Below the pieces are notes generated by a model. The model was not told the origin of the DNA. It made no database searches and saw only the letters and a list, made by a program, of their open reading frames with translations. From contig PDRW01000026.1 in NCBI GenBank assembly GCA_002746935.1, positions 1 to 64,000 of the forward strand: 64,000 nt of DNA. The letters run 5' to 3'. The stretch is from Rhodobacterales bacterium (GTDB lineage Bacteria > Pseudomonadota > Alphaproteobacteria > Rhodobacterales > Rhodobacteraceae). Of the stretch, positions 42,852 through 52,906 are shown one piece after another. Position 1 is the first letter of the stretch; every line of letters begins with the position of its first letter. A program made the translations under genes and the position numbers.

Positions 42852-43007
42852 ATGCCGCTTTTCGGGCTTCACAGCCTCACCGTCGATCAGGTCATTCTTG
42901 CCATTCTGACAACCGCCGCCCTGCGCGAATTGCTTCCCGTCGTGCTTCCGGCTTCGGTGGCCGGTCCGAACGGCTGGCTGCTGCGGATCGAGGACGACGA
43001 AGAATAG
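42852..43007 (+). CDS. Small protein with hydrophobic segment, 51 residues
   Basis: The ATG at 42852 has AGGAG seven bases upstream. The predicted product has one hydrophobic segment (about residues 11-36) and an acidic end, RIEDDEE. The ribosome binding site, clean start and membrane-protein composition argue that it is real. No family was recognised. Confidence 0.55.
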   Translation: MPLFGLHSLTVDQVILAILTTAALRELLPVVLPASVAGPNGWLLRIEDDEE

Positions 43008-43188
43008 ACCCCACCGCCCGGCGCGGACAAGCGCGCCGGAAACGGGGGCTCCCCACAGCGGGATTCCCCTTCTGCCTTTCAGCGCAGCCCGCTTTCCAGC
43101 ACAACCGCCGCAACCGCCGCAACCTGCCGCAGCGCAGGCCCGGTGCCGCGGGCGTACGGCGTCCGGCATCTGGCGTACGGCACCCGGA

Positions 43189-44787
43189 TCAGCCGCCCGA
43201 AGGCGCCTCCGGCCCGACCAGCTCGCCCGCCAGCGCCTTGTCGATCAGCGCCACGGTCTCGCCCACCCCGTAGAGCGCCACGAAGGAGCCGAAACGCGGG
43301 CCCTGATCGGCGCCCAGAAGCACCTGATAGAGCGCCTTGAACCAGTCGCGCATCGGGTCAAAGCGTTCGCGCCCACAGGCGAAAACCTCCGATTGCAACG
43401 CCTCGCCATCGGCCGGGCCGTCCCACGCCGCCAGCCGGGCGCGCAGGTCTTCGAGCGCCACACGCTCCAGCGCCGTGGCCTCCCGGTAGGTCTTCGCGGG
43501 GGCCACGAAATCCTGATAATATTTCACCGCGAAACCCGCCGCCGCATCGAGGTCGGGATGGGTTTCGGGCGAGGCGTCGGGGGCGTAATTGCGGATGAAG
43601 CCCCAGAGCACGTTCTTGTCATCGGCGCTCGCCACCGAGGCGAGGTTGAGCAGCATCGCGAAGCTCACCACCATGTTCGACGCCGGCGGGTTGGGCCCGT
43701 GGATATGGAACACCGGGTTGGCGAGGCGCTGCTTGTCGTCCTGACGCGGGAAGGCGGCGAGCTGCTGATGGTATTCGTCCACCGCTTTGGGGATCACGTC
43801 GAAATACAGCCGCTTCGCCGTCTTCGGCTTCTGATACATGAAATATTGCAGGCTCTCGGGGGCGGCATAGGTGAGCCATTCCTCCATCGACAGGCCGTTG
43901 CCCTTCGACTTGGAGATCTTCTGGCCATGCTCGTCGTTGAACAGCTCATAGCTCAGCGTCTCCGGCGGGGTCTTGCCGAGCGCGCGGCAGATCTTCGTGC
44001 TCTGGGTCACCGAGTCGATCAGATCCTTGCCGGACATTTCGTAATCCACCCCCAGCGCCGCCCAGCGCATGCCCCAGTCGGGCTTCCATTGCAGCTTCAC
44101 ATGGCCGCCGGTGACCGGGATCTCGACCCGCTCGCCGTCGGGCTCTTCATAGACGATCGTGCCCCGCGCCAGATTGCGCTCCAGCGTCGGCACCTGAAGC
44201 ACATGGCCGGTTTTCGGGCTGACCGGCAGGAAGGGCGAATAGGTGGCGCGGCGCTCTTCGCCCAGCGTCGGCAGCATGATCGCCATGATCTTGTCGAACC
44301 GCTCCAGCGCCACCATCAGCATCTCGTCGAACCGGCCGGAGGTGTAATATGCCGTCGCCGAGGCGAATTCGTAGTCGAAGCCGAAACTGTCGAGAAAGGC
44401 GTTAAGACGGGCGTTGTTATGGGCACCGAAGCTCTCATGGGTGCCGAAAGGGTCGCGCACGCGGGTGAGCGGCAGGTGCAGGTCTTCGGCCATCTCCGCC
44501 TGGTTCGGCACATTGCCGGGCACCTTCCTGAGCCCGTCCATATCGTCGGAAAAGCAGATCAGCCGGGTCGGGATGTCGCTGAGCAGCTCAAAAGCCCGGC
44601 GCACCATGGTGGTGCGGGCGACCTCGCCGAACGTGCCGATATGCGGCAGGCCCGAGGGGCCATAGCCGGTTTCGAACAGCACATGGCCTTTTTCGGGCGG
44701 CGCCTTGCGGAAGCGTTTCACCAGACGGCGGGCCTCTTCGAAGGGCCAGGCCTTCGAGCTTTCTGCAAGGGCGCGCAATTCGGACAT
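43189..44787 (-). CDS. lysS: Lysyl-tRNA synthetase, class I
   Basis: A 532-residue class I LysRS (also called LysK), the archaeal-type enzyme found in alphaproteobacteria in place of the class II form. The HIGH-like motif is in [14 protein letters not shown] (about 44-57) and the KMSKS-like motif in [13 protein letters not shown] lies six bases before the ATG at 44787. A run of 10 C (44837-44846) lies in the leader region. It is divergent from the TerB gene. Confidence 0.96.
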   Translation of the reverse strand: MSELRALAESSKAWPFEEARRLVKRFRKAPPEKGHVLFETGYGPSGLPHIGTFGEVARTTMVRRAFELLSDIPTRLICFSDDMDGLRKVPGNVPNQAEMAEDLHLPLTRVRDPFGTHESFGAHNNARLNAFLDSFGFDYEFASATAYYTSGRFDEMLMVALERFDKIMAIMLPTLGEERRATYSPFLPVSPKTGHVLQVPTLERNLARGTIVYEEPDGERVEIPVTGGHVKLQWKPDWGMRWAALGVDYEMSGKDLIDSVTQSTKICRALGKTPPETLSYELFNDEHGQKISKSKGNGLSMEEWLTYAAPESLQYFMYQKPKTAKRLYFDVIPKAVDEYHQQLAAFPRQDDKQRLANPVFHIHGPNPPASNMVVSFAMLLNLASVASADDKNVLWGFIRNYAPDASPETHPDLDAAAGFAVKYYQDFVAPAKTYREATALERVALEDLRARLAAWDGPADGEALQSEVFACGRERFDPMRDWFKALYQVLLGADQGPRFGSFVALYGVGETVALIDKALAGELVGPEAPSGG

Positions 44788-44934
44788 GTCTCTCTCCTTC
44801 GAAGTGCCGCGGGCGGGGGGCTGCGGGGTATCACGACCCCCCCCCCGGCCCCCCGCGATCACCGGTTCCTATTGAAGCCTTTCGCGGGGGTCAATATTCT
44901 GCGGGGAAACAGCCTGAGCGTAAAGGAGGCCGAG

Positions 44935-45363
44935 GTGCCCGACGAACCCCATGCCCTGTCGCCCGAGGATTGTCTCGTCGCGGTGATGATCGCGGTTTCC
45001 GCCTCCGACAGCGAGATCCGCACGGTCGAGCTTCTGCATATAGAGGCGAGCGTCAACAACCTGCCGGTCTTCGGCGCCTATGACGCCGACCGGATCAAGG
45101 TGGTCGCTCAGGTGGTGTTCGACCTTCTCGGCGAGGAAGACGGGCTGGATGCGCTGTTCGGTCTGGTGCGCGAGAACCTCCCCGAACGGCTCTATGAAAC
45201 CGCCTATGCGCTGGCCTGCGACGTGGGCGCCTCGGACGGGGCGCTGCACACCCAGGAATTGCGCATTCTCGAGGAGATCCGCCATGAGCTGTCGATCGAC
45301 CGGCTGCACGCGGCAGCGATCGAACGGGGCGCGCGGGCGCGGCATCTGACGCTGGAGGCTTAG
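44935..45363 (+). CDS. TerB-domain (tellurite resistance-type) protein, GTG start
   Basis: A 142-residue all-helical, acidic protein. The GTG at 44935 has a full GGAGG (44925-44929) five bases upstream, which fixes the start. SPEDCLVAVMIAVSASDSEI at the N-terminus and ALACDVGASDGALHTQELRILEEI match the two-repeat TerB/DjlA-like fold, in which acidic residues may bind a metal ion. Despite the name, most members are not shown to resist tellurite. No other ter genes are present. Confidence 0.82.
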   Translation: MPDEPHALSPEDCLVAVMIAVSASDSEIRTVELLHIEASVNNLPVFGAYDADRIKVVAQVVFDLLGEEDGLDALFGLVRENLPERLYETAYALACDVGASDGALHTQELRILEEIRHELSIDRLHAAAIERGARARHLTLEA

Positions 45364-45532
45364 GCGGCCGGCGTTGCGAGCGCACCGGGCGGTCGGGTCT
45401 TGAGTATTTGAGCCAAGAAAAAGGGGGGGTGCCGGGCTGGCGTGGTTTGGCGTCCGGCTTGACCTCGGGCAGCGATTGCGGGACATCTCGTGCAAACCGC
45501 CGCCTGCGCGGCCCGATATTGCGGAGTGCCTC

Positions 45533-46231
45533 ATGCTCGAAGACTTCCCCATCACCCAACGCTGGCCGGCGAAAGATCCCTCCGTCATCCAGCTCTATTC
45601 CTTCCCGACCCCCAACGGGGTGAAGGTTTCGGCCATGCTGGAGGAATGCGGGCTGGCCTATGAGGCCCATGCGATCCGGTTTTCCGAGGCCGACCAGTTC
45701 ACGCCTGAGTTCCTGTCGCTCAACCCCAACAACAAGATCCCCGCGATCATCGACCCCGACGGCCCCGGCGGGGCGCCGATGGGGCTGTTCGAATCCGGCG
45801 CCATTCTGGTGTATCTTGCGGAAAAGACGGGGAAATTCCTGCCCTCCGAGCCGCAGGCGCGGTATCAGGTGCTGCAATGGCTGATGTGGCAGATGGGCGG
45901 GTTCGGACCGATGCTGGGGCAGTTCGGCTATTTTCAGGCCTTCGCCGGCAAGGAGATCGAGGACCGGCGCCCCTGGACCCGGTACAAGGAGGAAAGCGAG
46001 CGTCTGCTCGACGTGCTGGACGGGCATCTCGAGGGCCGGGAATTTGTTGCGGGCGGGGAATACTCGGTCGCCGACATGGCGATCTGGCCATGGGTCCGGG
46101 TGATCGGGCTGGCCTATGAGGCCTGGGAGGTGCTGGAACTCGACAACCGCGCCAATGTGATCCGCTGGTATGAGGCCTGCGCGAACCGGCCCGCCAGCAA
46201 ACGGGCGGTGAACGTGCCGCCGCGGGGGTAA
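45533..46231 (+). CDS. Glutathione S-transferase family, YfcG-like
   Basis: A 232-residue GST-fold protein. The thioredoxin-like domain (about 18-100) has LYSFPTPNGVKVSAMLEE and the cis-Pro/Ser region NNKIPAIIDP with LFESGAILVYLAE for glutathione binding; the helical C-terminal domain has SVADMAIWPWV. TPNG at the active site and an N-terminal extension of about 17 residues match the YfcG/YghU disulfide-reductase group rather than classical transferases. The ATG at 45533 has GGAG seven bases upstream. Confidence 0.9.
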   Translation: MLEDFPITQRWPAKDPSVIQLYSFPTPNGVKVSAMLEECGLAYEAHAIRFSEADQFTPEFLSLNPNNKIPAIIDPDGPGGAPMGLFESGAILVYLAEKTGKFLPSEPQARYQVLQWLMWQMGGFGPMLGQFGYFQAFAGKEIEDRRPWTRYKEESERLLDVLDGHLEGREFVAGGEYSVADMAIWPWVRVIGLAYEAWEVLELDNRANVIRWYEACANRPASKRAVNVPPRG

Positions 46232-46276
46232 GCGAGGCTTGGGAGCGGCGCCGGGCGGGACAGCCCCGCGACAGGT

Positions 46277-46732
46277 TCAGAGCGGCCCCGGCCGGCGTTC
46301 CTCGGACAGCAGCACATTCGCTTCCACCTCGCCGACCCCGGGGAGCGTCATCACCCGGCGGCGGAGGATGCGTTCGAAATCGGCGAGATCGCGGGCGACG
46401 ATCCGCAGGCGGTAGTCGTAAAGCCCGAGCACATGGTGGACCAGCTGCACCTCCGGGATCGCGCGGACGGCGCGTTCGAAGTCTTCGAGGCTCACCCGCC
46501 CCTTCCGCGCCAGTTTCACCCCGAGGAAGACCGTGACCCCGAAGCCGAGCGCCTCGCGGTCGAGGTCGATGCGCCGACCGCGCAGCACGCCCGCATCGCT
46601 CAGCCGTTTCAGCCGCCGCCAGGCCGCCGGTTGTGACAGGCCGAACTGCCGCCCCAGCGCCCCGGCCGACAGCGTCGCATCGGCTTCGAGCGCCCGCAGA
46701 AAGCCGCGGTCGGTATCGTCGAGCCGGATCAT
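46277..46732 (-). CDS. Lrp/AsnC family regulator (downstream of pair)
   Basis: A 151-residue regulator. An N-terminal helix-turn-helix (about 15-55, LGRQFGLSQPAAWRRLKRL) is followed by a RAM effector domain (about 65-145) with HHVLGLYDYRLRIVARDLADFERILRR. It overlaps the upstream Lrp gene by 4 bp, so the two are translated together. Lrp proteins form dimers and octamers and sense amino acids; mixed oligomers of the pair are possible. The effector is unknown. Confidence 0.93.
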   Translation of the reverse strand: MIRLDDTDRGFLRALEADATLSAGALGRQFGLSQPAAWRRLKRLSDAGVLRGRRIDLDREALGFGVTVFLGVKLARKGRVSLEDFERAVRAIPEVQLVHHVLGLYDYRLRIVARDLADFERILRRRVMTLPGVGEVEANVLLSEERRPGPL

Positions 46733-47187
46733 AGCGGGAGGGCGTCGCGTTCGCTGATCACCGCCACCAGCATCAGCGCTTCGATATCGGCGATATGCGG
46801 CAGCACAAGTATCTTTTCGCGGTAGATCTGCTGATAATGCGCCATGTCGCGGGCGATCACGTGGAGCCGCACGTCGACCCGGCCGAGAAAGGTCTGGATC
46901 TCGGTCACCTCCGGCACCTCGCGCGCGGCGGCGAGGAATTCGTCAAAGGCGCGCGGGTCGGTCTTGTCGAGGGTGAAGCGGAGCGACACCTCGACCTCCC
47001 AGCCGAGCGCCGCCCAGTCGATCACCGCATGCTGGCCGCGGATGATCCCGCCCTTGCGCATCCGTTCGAGACGGCGGCTGCACGTGGTGGCCGTCACCCC
47101 CGCAAGCTCCGCCAGCTCGCCCGCGCAAAGCGCCGGATTGCCCTGCAACCGCCGCAGGATCCGCCGGTCGGTATCGTTGACTTGCAT
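46729..47187 (-). CDS. Lrp/AsnC family regulator (upstream of pair)
   Basis: A 152-residue regulator starting at the ATG at 47187, with GGAG six bases upstream. HTH region ELAELAGVTATTCSRRLERM, then a RAM domain with EIQTFLGRVDVRLHVIARDMAHYQQIYREKI. It is divergent from ilvC across 132 bp, which suggests that this pair may regulate ilvC in response to leucine or another branched-chain metabolite. It shares only moderate similarity with its downstream partner, so the duplication is not recent. Confidence 0.93.
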   Translation of the reverse strand: MQVNDTDRRILRRLQGNPALCAGELAELAGVTATTCSRRLERMRKGGIIRGQHAVIDWAALGWEVEVSLRFTLDKTDPRAFDEFLAAAREVPEVTEIQTFLGRVDVRLHVIARDMAHYQQIYREKILVLPHIADIEALMLVAVISERDALPL

Positions 47188-47220
47188 GAATTCTCCGATA
47201 TTACGGGCTTTCACGAATGA

Positions 47221-48342
<1,122 letters not shown>

Positions 48343-48360
48343 ACCGGGACGTGACGGTTT

Positions 48361-48398
48361 CGCCCGGGGCGCGCGCGCGCACGCATAGCGCCCGGGCG
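48361..48398 (+). terminator. Long GC hairpin after ilvC
   Basis: CGCCCGGGGCGC pairs with GCGCCCGGGCG (one bulged G) about 20 bp after the ilvC stop. No T run follows, so the call is tentative. Confidence 0.4.
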
Positions 48399-48513
48399 AC
48401 CCGCCGGGGAGGCCAGCCCTCCCCGGACCCCTCCCGAGGTATTTCTGGACCGAAGAAACAGACGGGGGGATAAAACCGCCCGCGCGACCCGGGTTTCGGC
48501 GGAGTTGGAAATC

Positions 48514-49428
48514 ATGGCCGGACAAGCGAAAGCGCAGGATTGGGCCGGGCTGATCGCCCTCAGCCTGTTCTGGGGCGCGAGTTTCATGGCGGTGACGGTC
48601 GCGCTCGAAGGTTTCGGGCCGCTGCAACTCGCCGCCAGCCGGATCGTGCTGGGCGCATTGGTGCTGACCGGGTTCGCGCGGGCGATGGGGATCAGCCTGC
48701 CGCCGCTGTCAAACCGGCGGCTGTGGCTGCATATCGCCGGCATCGCCTTGTTTTCCAACGCAATTCCATTTTTTCTGCTCAGCTGGGGTCAGCAACATGT
48801 GGCCAGCGGTTTCGCCGGGATCACCATGGCCGTGGTGCCATTGTTCGTGCTGCCGCTGGCGCATGTCTTCCTGCCCGACGAACCGCTGACGCCCCAAAAG
48901 GCGCTGGGGTTCGGCATCGGCTTCGCGGGCGTTGCGGTGCTGATCGGGCCCGGGGCCTGGGCGAGCACCGGGGCCTTGGGCGAAGGCTGGGCGCGGCTCG
49001 CCTGCGTTGGGGCGGCGGGGTGCTACGCGATCGGCGCGATCATCATCCGCCGCGCACCAAAGGCCGATCTCGTGGCGGTCTCGGCCTCGGCGCTGATCGT
49101 GTCGAGCCTCGCGATCGCCCCGGTGGCGCTCGCCCTCGAAGGGCTGCCCGCCCTGCCCGGCCCCCGCGCGGCGGCGGCGATGATCTATCTCGGCCTGTTG
49201 CCGACGGCGCTGGCCACGGTGCTGCTGGTGCGGGTGATCGTCTCGGCGGGCCCCGGCTTTCTGAGCCTGGTCAATTACTTTGTGCCGCTCTGGAGCGTGG
49301 TCTTCGGCGTGGCACTACTCGACGAACAGCTGCCCGCAAGTTTCATCGGCGCGCTCGGGTTGATCCTCATGGGGCTTCTGGTCAGCCGCGGACGGGGGTC
49401 AGGGCTGGGGCTGCGGCGCGGGCCCTGA
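48514..49428 (+). CDS. EamA/DMT family permease
   Basis: A 304-residue inner-membrane protein with ten predicted helices made of two EamA repeats (about 8-140 and 155-290). LSLFWGASFMAVTVAL at the start and PLWSVVFGVALLDEQL near the end are typical of drug/metabolite transporters that export amino acids or other small molecules. The ATG at 48514 is preferred over a TTG three codons earlier. It lies after ilvC on the same strand, so amino-acid export is an attractive but unproven role. Confidence 0.9.
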   Translation: MAGQAKAQDWAGLIALSLFWGASFMAVTVALEGFGPLQLAASRIVLGALVLTGFARAMGISLPPLSNRRLWLHIAGIALFSNAIPFFLLSWGQQHVASGFAGITMAVVPLFVLPLAHVFLPDEPLTPQKALGFGIGFAGVAVLIGPGAWASTGALGEGWARLACVGAAGCYAIGAIIIRRAPKADLVAVSASALIVSSLAIAPVALALEGLPALPGPRAAAAMIYLGLLPTALATVLLVRVIVSAGPGFLSLVNYFVPLWSVVFGVALLDEQLPASFIGALGLILMGLLVSRGRGSGLGLRRGP

Positions 49429-49470
49429 CTTCGGGCATTGACCCGGGGGGCGGAGACGCCCCCGGCCGCC

Positions 49471-50817
49471 TCAACTCGCCTCGGCCACCGCCGCGACGAT
49501 CTCTTCGACCACCTCGGTCATCAAGCCCTCGTCCTCGCATTCCGCCATCACCCGGATCAGCGGCTCGGTGCCCGATTTTCGGATCAGGAGACGGCCGGTT
49601 CCTTTCAGACGCGCCTCGCCACTCTCTATCACTTTTCGAACTTTTTCGCTCTCAAGCGGCGCGGAATCCGCCTCAAACCGCACGTTTTTCAACATCTGCG
49701 GGATTCTGTCGAACACCTCGGACAGTTCCGAGGCGCGTTTGCCCGTGGTGACCATTTCGCCGAGATACTGTAGCCCCGACAGCAGCCCGTCACCGGTGGT
49801 GGCATAGTCGGTCATCACGATATGGCCCGATTGCTCGCCGCCGAGATTGTAGCCCCCGGCCCGCATCGCCTCGACCACATAGCGGTCGCCGACCGCGGTG
49901 CGCAGCAGCCGGAGCCCCTGCCCTTCGAGAAAGCGTTCGAGGCCGAGGTTCGACATCACCGTCGCCACCAGCGTATTCTTGTTGAGCCGTCCCTCGGCGG
50001 CCCAATGCGTGGCAAACAACCCCATCACCTGGTCGCCATCGGCGATCCGGCCCTTCTCGTCGATCAGCGTCACCCGGTCGGCATCGCCGTCGAGGCAGAT
50101 GCCGAGATCGGCGCCCTCGGCCAGCACCCGGGCCACCGCAGCCTCCGGGGCGGTGGAGCCGACACCATCGTTGATATTGACCCCGTTGGGCGAAACGCCC
50201 ATGGGCACCACCTCGGCGCCGAGTTCCCAAAGCGCTTCGGGCGCGGCGCGATACCCGGCGCCGTGCGCACAATCGACCACCACCTTGAGGCCGTGCAGTT
50301 TGCGGGCCGAGGGGAAGGTGGTCTTGATGAATTCGACATAGCGGTGACGGCCCTCGTCGATCCGCGTGGCGCGGCCGATATTCGCCGGCCGGGCGAGTTC
50401 GACCGCCTGTTCGAGCAGCGCTTCGATAGCGGCTTCGTCCTCGTCCGAAAGCTTGAACCCGTCCGGCCCGAACAGCTTGATGCCGTTGTCGTGGAACGGG
50501 TTGTGCGAGGCGGAAATCATGATGCCGAGGTCGGCGCGCATGGAATGGGTCAGATGCCCGACCGCCGGGGTCGGCACCGGCCCGAGCAGCAACACGTTCA
50601 TGCCGGTGGAGGTCAGCCCCGCGGTCAGCGCGTTTTCCAGCATGTAGCCCGACAGCCGGGTGTCCTTGCCGATCACCACCCGGTGCTCGCTGGCGCCGTC
50701 GTGGCGGCGGAAGAACTTGCCCGCGGCCTCGCCCAGTTTCAGCGCCATTTCGGCGGTCATCGGCGGGGTGTTGGCGAGGCCCCGGACCCCGTCGGTTCCA
50801 AAGAATTTGCGGCTCAT
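49471..50817 (-). CDS. glmM: Phosphoglucosamine mutase
   Basis: GlmM interconverts glucosamine-6-P and glucosamine-1-P for UDP-GlcNAc synthesis. The 448-residue protein has [10 protein letters not shown] at the N-terminus, the catalytic phosphoserine in [10 protein letters not shown] (Ser about 104), the magnesium loop [16 protein letters not shown] for sugar binding, and [12 protein letters not shown] for phosphate. It is 4 bp after folP; the folB-folP-glmM operon order is common in this group. Confidence 0.98.
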   Translation of the reverse strand: MSRKFFGTDGVRGLANTPPMTAEMALKLGEAAGKFFRRHDGASEHRVVIGKDTRLSGYMLENALTAGLTSTGMNVLLLGPVPTPAVGHLTHSMRADLGIMISASHNPFHDNGIKLFGPDGFKLSDEDEAAIEALLEQAVELARPANIGRATRIDEGRHRYVEFIKTTFPSARKLHGLKVVVDCAHGAGYRAAPEALWELGAEVVPMGVSPNGVNINDGVGSTAPEAAVARVLAEGADLGICLDGDADRVTLIDEKGRIADGDQVMGLFATHWAAEGRLNKNTLVATVMSNLGLERFLEGQGLRLLRTAVGDRYVVEAMRAGGYNLGGEQSGHIVMTDYATTGDGLLSGLQYLGEMVTTGKRASELSEVFDRIPQMLKNVRFEADSAPLESEKVRKVIESGEARLKGTGRLLIRKSGTEPLIRVMAECEDEGLMTEVVEEIVAAVAEAS

Positions 50818-50821
50818 GCGG

Positions 50822-51862
50822 TCAGGCCTCCTCTTGCGGTTCGGCTGCGTTCAACGCCGCGAACAGCCGCAGCGCCTGTATGGTCTCGTGGGTATCATGC
50901 ACCCGCAGGATGTGAACCCCCTGCGCCGCCCCGTGCAGCGCCACGGCCAGCGATCCGCCGAGCCTGTCTTTCGCCTCGGGCGCGCCGCCGACCGCGCCGA
51001 TGAAGCGCTTGCGCGAGGCGCCGAGCAGCACCGGGGCGCCGAGGTCGTGGAGCGCGGCGAGGTTTTTGAGCAGGGTGAGGTTGTGGGCTTCGGTCTTGCC
51101 GAACCCGATGCCGGGGTCGATGATGATGGCTTCGCGCGCGATCCCCTGCGCCTCGCTGTAGACAATCCGTTCCTCAAGGAAATCAAGCACTTCGCGGGTC
51201 ACATCGGTATAGCTGGGGGCCGTTTGCATGGTCTCCGGGCGGCCCTGGGCATGCATCAGGATCACCGGCACCCGGCGTGTGGCACAAAGCCCGGCAAGCT
51301 CCGGATCGAAGGTGAAGGCGGCCACGTCGTTGACGATATCGGCCCCCTCGTCGAGGGCCGCTTCGGCCACCGCGGCCTTGCGGGTGTCGATCGAGATCGG
51401 GGTGGCGATCCCGGCGGCGCGGATCTCGGCGATCAGCGGCCGGGTGCGGGCGATTTCTTCGGCCGCCGGCACCGCGCGGGCGCCGGGACGGGTGCTTTCG
51501 CCGCCGATGTCGATGATGTCGACGCCCTCCGCCGCCATCTCCCGGGCGCGGGCCACGGCGGCCTTGCGGGATGCGAAATCGCCGCCATCGGAAAAGCTGT
51601 CGGGGGTGGCGTTGAGGATGCCCATCACCCGGGGGTGGTCGAGCGGCATCCCGCAAAGCGCCGGACGCGGGCCGGAGAGCCGGGCGCGTGTGGCGGCGTC
51701 GAGGCCGGATGCGCTGAGGGGGGCGGCGCGGCTCTCGGCGGCCTCGGCGGCCTCGGCGCCGTGCCGTTCGACGCGGTCGAACCAGGCAAAGCGGGAGCCC
51801 GCGAGCAGAAGGCCCTCTGCCGTGCGGTCCCCGAGACGGGGGATCGGGCGCAAACGGGTCAT
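50822..51862 (-). CDS. folP: Dihydropteroate synthase
   Basis: FolP joins 6-hydroxymethyl-dihydropterin pyrophosphate to p-aminobenzoate. The 346-residue protein has [63 protein letters not shown] and [11 protein letters not shown], all substrate-binding loops of the TIM barrel. About 75 N-terminal residues precede the barrel, longer than E. coli FolP. Its start overlaps the folB stop by 4 bp. Confidence 0.97.
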   Translation of the reverse strand: MTRLRPIPRLGDRTAEGLLLAGSRFAWFDRVERHGAEAAEAAESRAAPLSASGLDAATRARLSGPRPALCGMPLDHPRVMGILNATPDSFSDGGDFASRKAAVARAREMAAEGVDIIDIGGESTRPGARAVPAAEEIARTRPLIAEIRAAGIATPISIDTRKAAVAEAALDEGADIVNDVAAFTFDPELAGLCATRRVPVILMHAQGRPETMQTAPSYTDVTREVLDFLEERIVYSEAQGIAREAIIIDPGIGFGKTEAHNLTLLKNLAALHDLGAPVLLGASRKRFIGAVGGAPEAKDRLGGSLAVALHGAAQGVHILRVHDTHETIQALRLFAALNAAEPQEEA

Positions 51863-52803
51863 GGCATGTCTCCCACCGCGAGGCGGCGCAGCGGCAGGCC
51901 GGTTTCGGGCCCGGTTTCAGGCCGGATTTCAGGCGCCGCGTCGCCCACGACCACCAGTTCGGTCGCCTGCATCAGCCCGGCAAACCACGCCGCAAGCGCC
52001 ACCGCGTCACCGGGCGCGGCCGAGGGCCCGTCGACTGCGTCGAGGACGATTTTCGACGGCGCCCAGACGCAGATCTGCCCATGTTTCATCGCCCAGTCGA
52101 GCTCGGTCCGTGTGGCCACCACCACGCAGCGCGGGTCGCGGGCGGCGAGGGTCCAGGCGTTCTGTTCGATGGCCAGAAGGTCGATCCGGCGCTGGGTCAG
52201 CGCGTGGCCGGTCTCGGGGCGCGCGGTGTCGGGGAGGCCGACGCAGAGGATCGCGGGCTGGCCACCGGCCTCCAGCGCGTCGAGAAAGGCCGACAGCCCG
52301 GCGCCGGCAATGGCGGCGTTGGAGAGATGGACCACACGGGGGTGCGGCACATCGCCCGCATCGGCCACGGCGGGCGCGGTCTCGCCGCGGGCCCGCACGA
52401 TCTCGACCCCCAGCGCCCCCGGCCCCCGGTCGAGCTTCTCGATCCGCACGAAGACCCGCAGCGCCTGCGGGGCGAGAAGAATACGGTCGGCGAGGCGTTC
52501 GGCGAGGGTTTCGAGCAGGTTCAGCCGTTCCTCGGCCAGCTCATGGGCGATGGCCTCGGTGAGGGTGTCGTAGGAAAGGATACGGTCAACATCGTCGTCA
52601 AGCGGCCCGGCATGGGGCGCGACCTCGACCACCAGATTGAAGGCCAGCCGCTGGCTGCGCCCGCGTTCCTGCTGGAAGGCGCCGATATCGGCCTCGACCA
52701 CATGGTCGCGCAGCGAGATCCGGTCGGGGGGCCGGACCGGCTGGCCCGGGGCCGAAGCCCGCGCGCCCGGATGCTCGAAGGCAAGGCGGATATCGGATGT
52801 CAT
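51859..52803 (-). CDS. folB: Dihydroneopterin aldolase fused to kinase-like domain
   Basis: A 314-residue protein in two parts. Residues about 25-150 are FolB: RISLRDHVVEADIGAFQQERGRSQR, LSYDTLTEAI, LNLLETLAERLADRIL and VRIEKLDRGPGALGVEI carry the aldolase residues. Residues about 165-310 align by eye with the amino-acid-kinase fold of the MfnE/COG2054 type: RRIDLLAIEQNAWTLA and DAVALAAWFAGLMQATELVVVGDA match its conserved late motifs, but the Lys and Gly-rich phosphate loops (expected near VVHLSNA) are lost. The second domain may therefore bind a ligand without catalysis. AGGAGG lies five bases before the ATG at 52803. Confidence 0.88.
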   Translation of the reverse strand: MTSDIRLAFEHPGARASAPGQPVRPPDRISLRDHVVEADIGAFQQERGRSQRLAFNLVVEVAPHAGPLDDDVDRILSYDTLTEAIAHELAEERLNLLETLAERLADRILLAPQALRVFVRIEKLDRGPGALGVEIVRARGETAPAVADAGDVPHPRVVHLSNAAIAGAGLSAFLDALEAGGQPAILCVGLPDTARPETGHALTQRRIDLLAIEQNAWTLAARDPRCVVVATRTELDWAMKHGQICVWAPSKIVLDAVDGPSAAPGDAVALAAWFAGLMQATELVVVGDAAPEIRPETGPETGLPLRRLAVGDMP

Positions 52804-52906
52804 CGGGGCCTCCTCTGGCGCGGAGCATGGCCTATTCGGGACGCGGGCGCCAGAGGCGTTGCTCCGCCCGACGCCAGCCGGACCTGCACCGCCCGACGCC
52901 GGCCGG

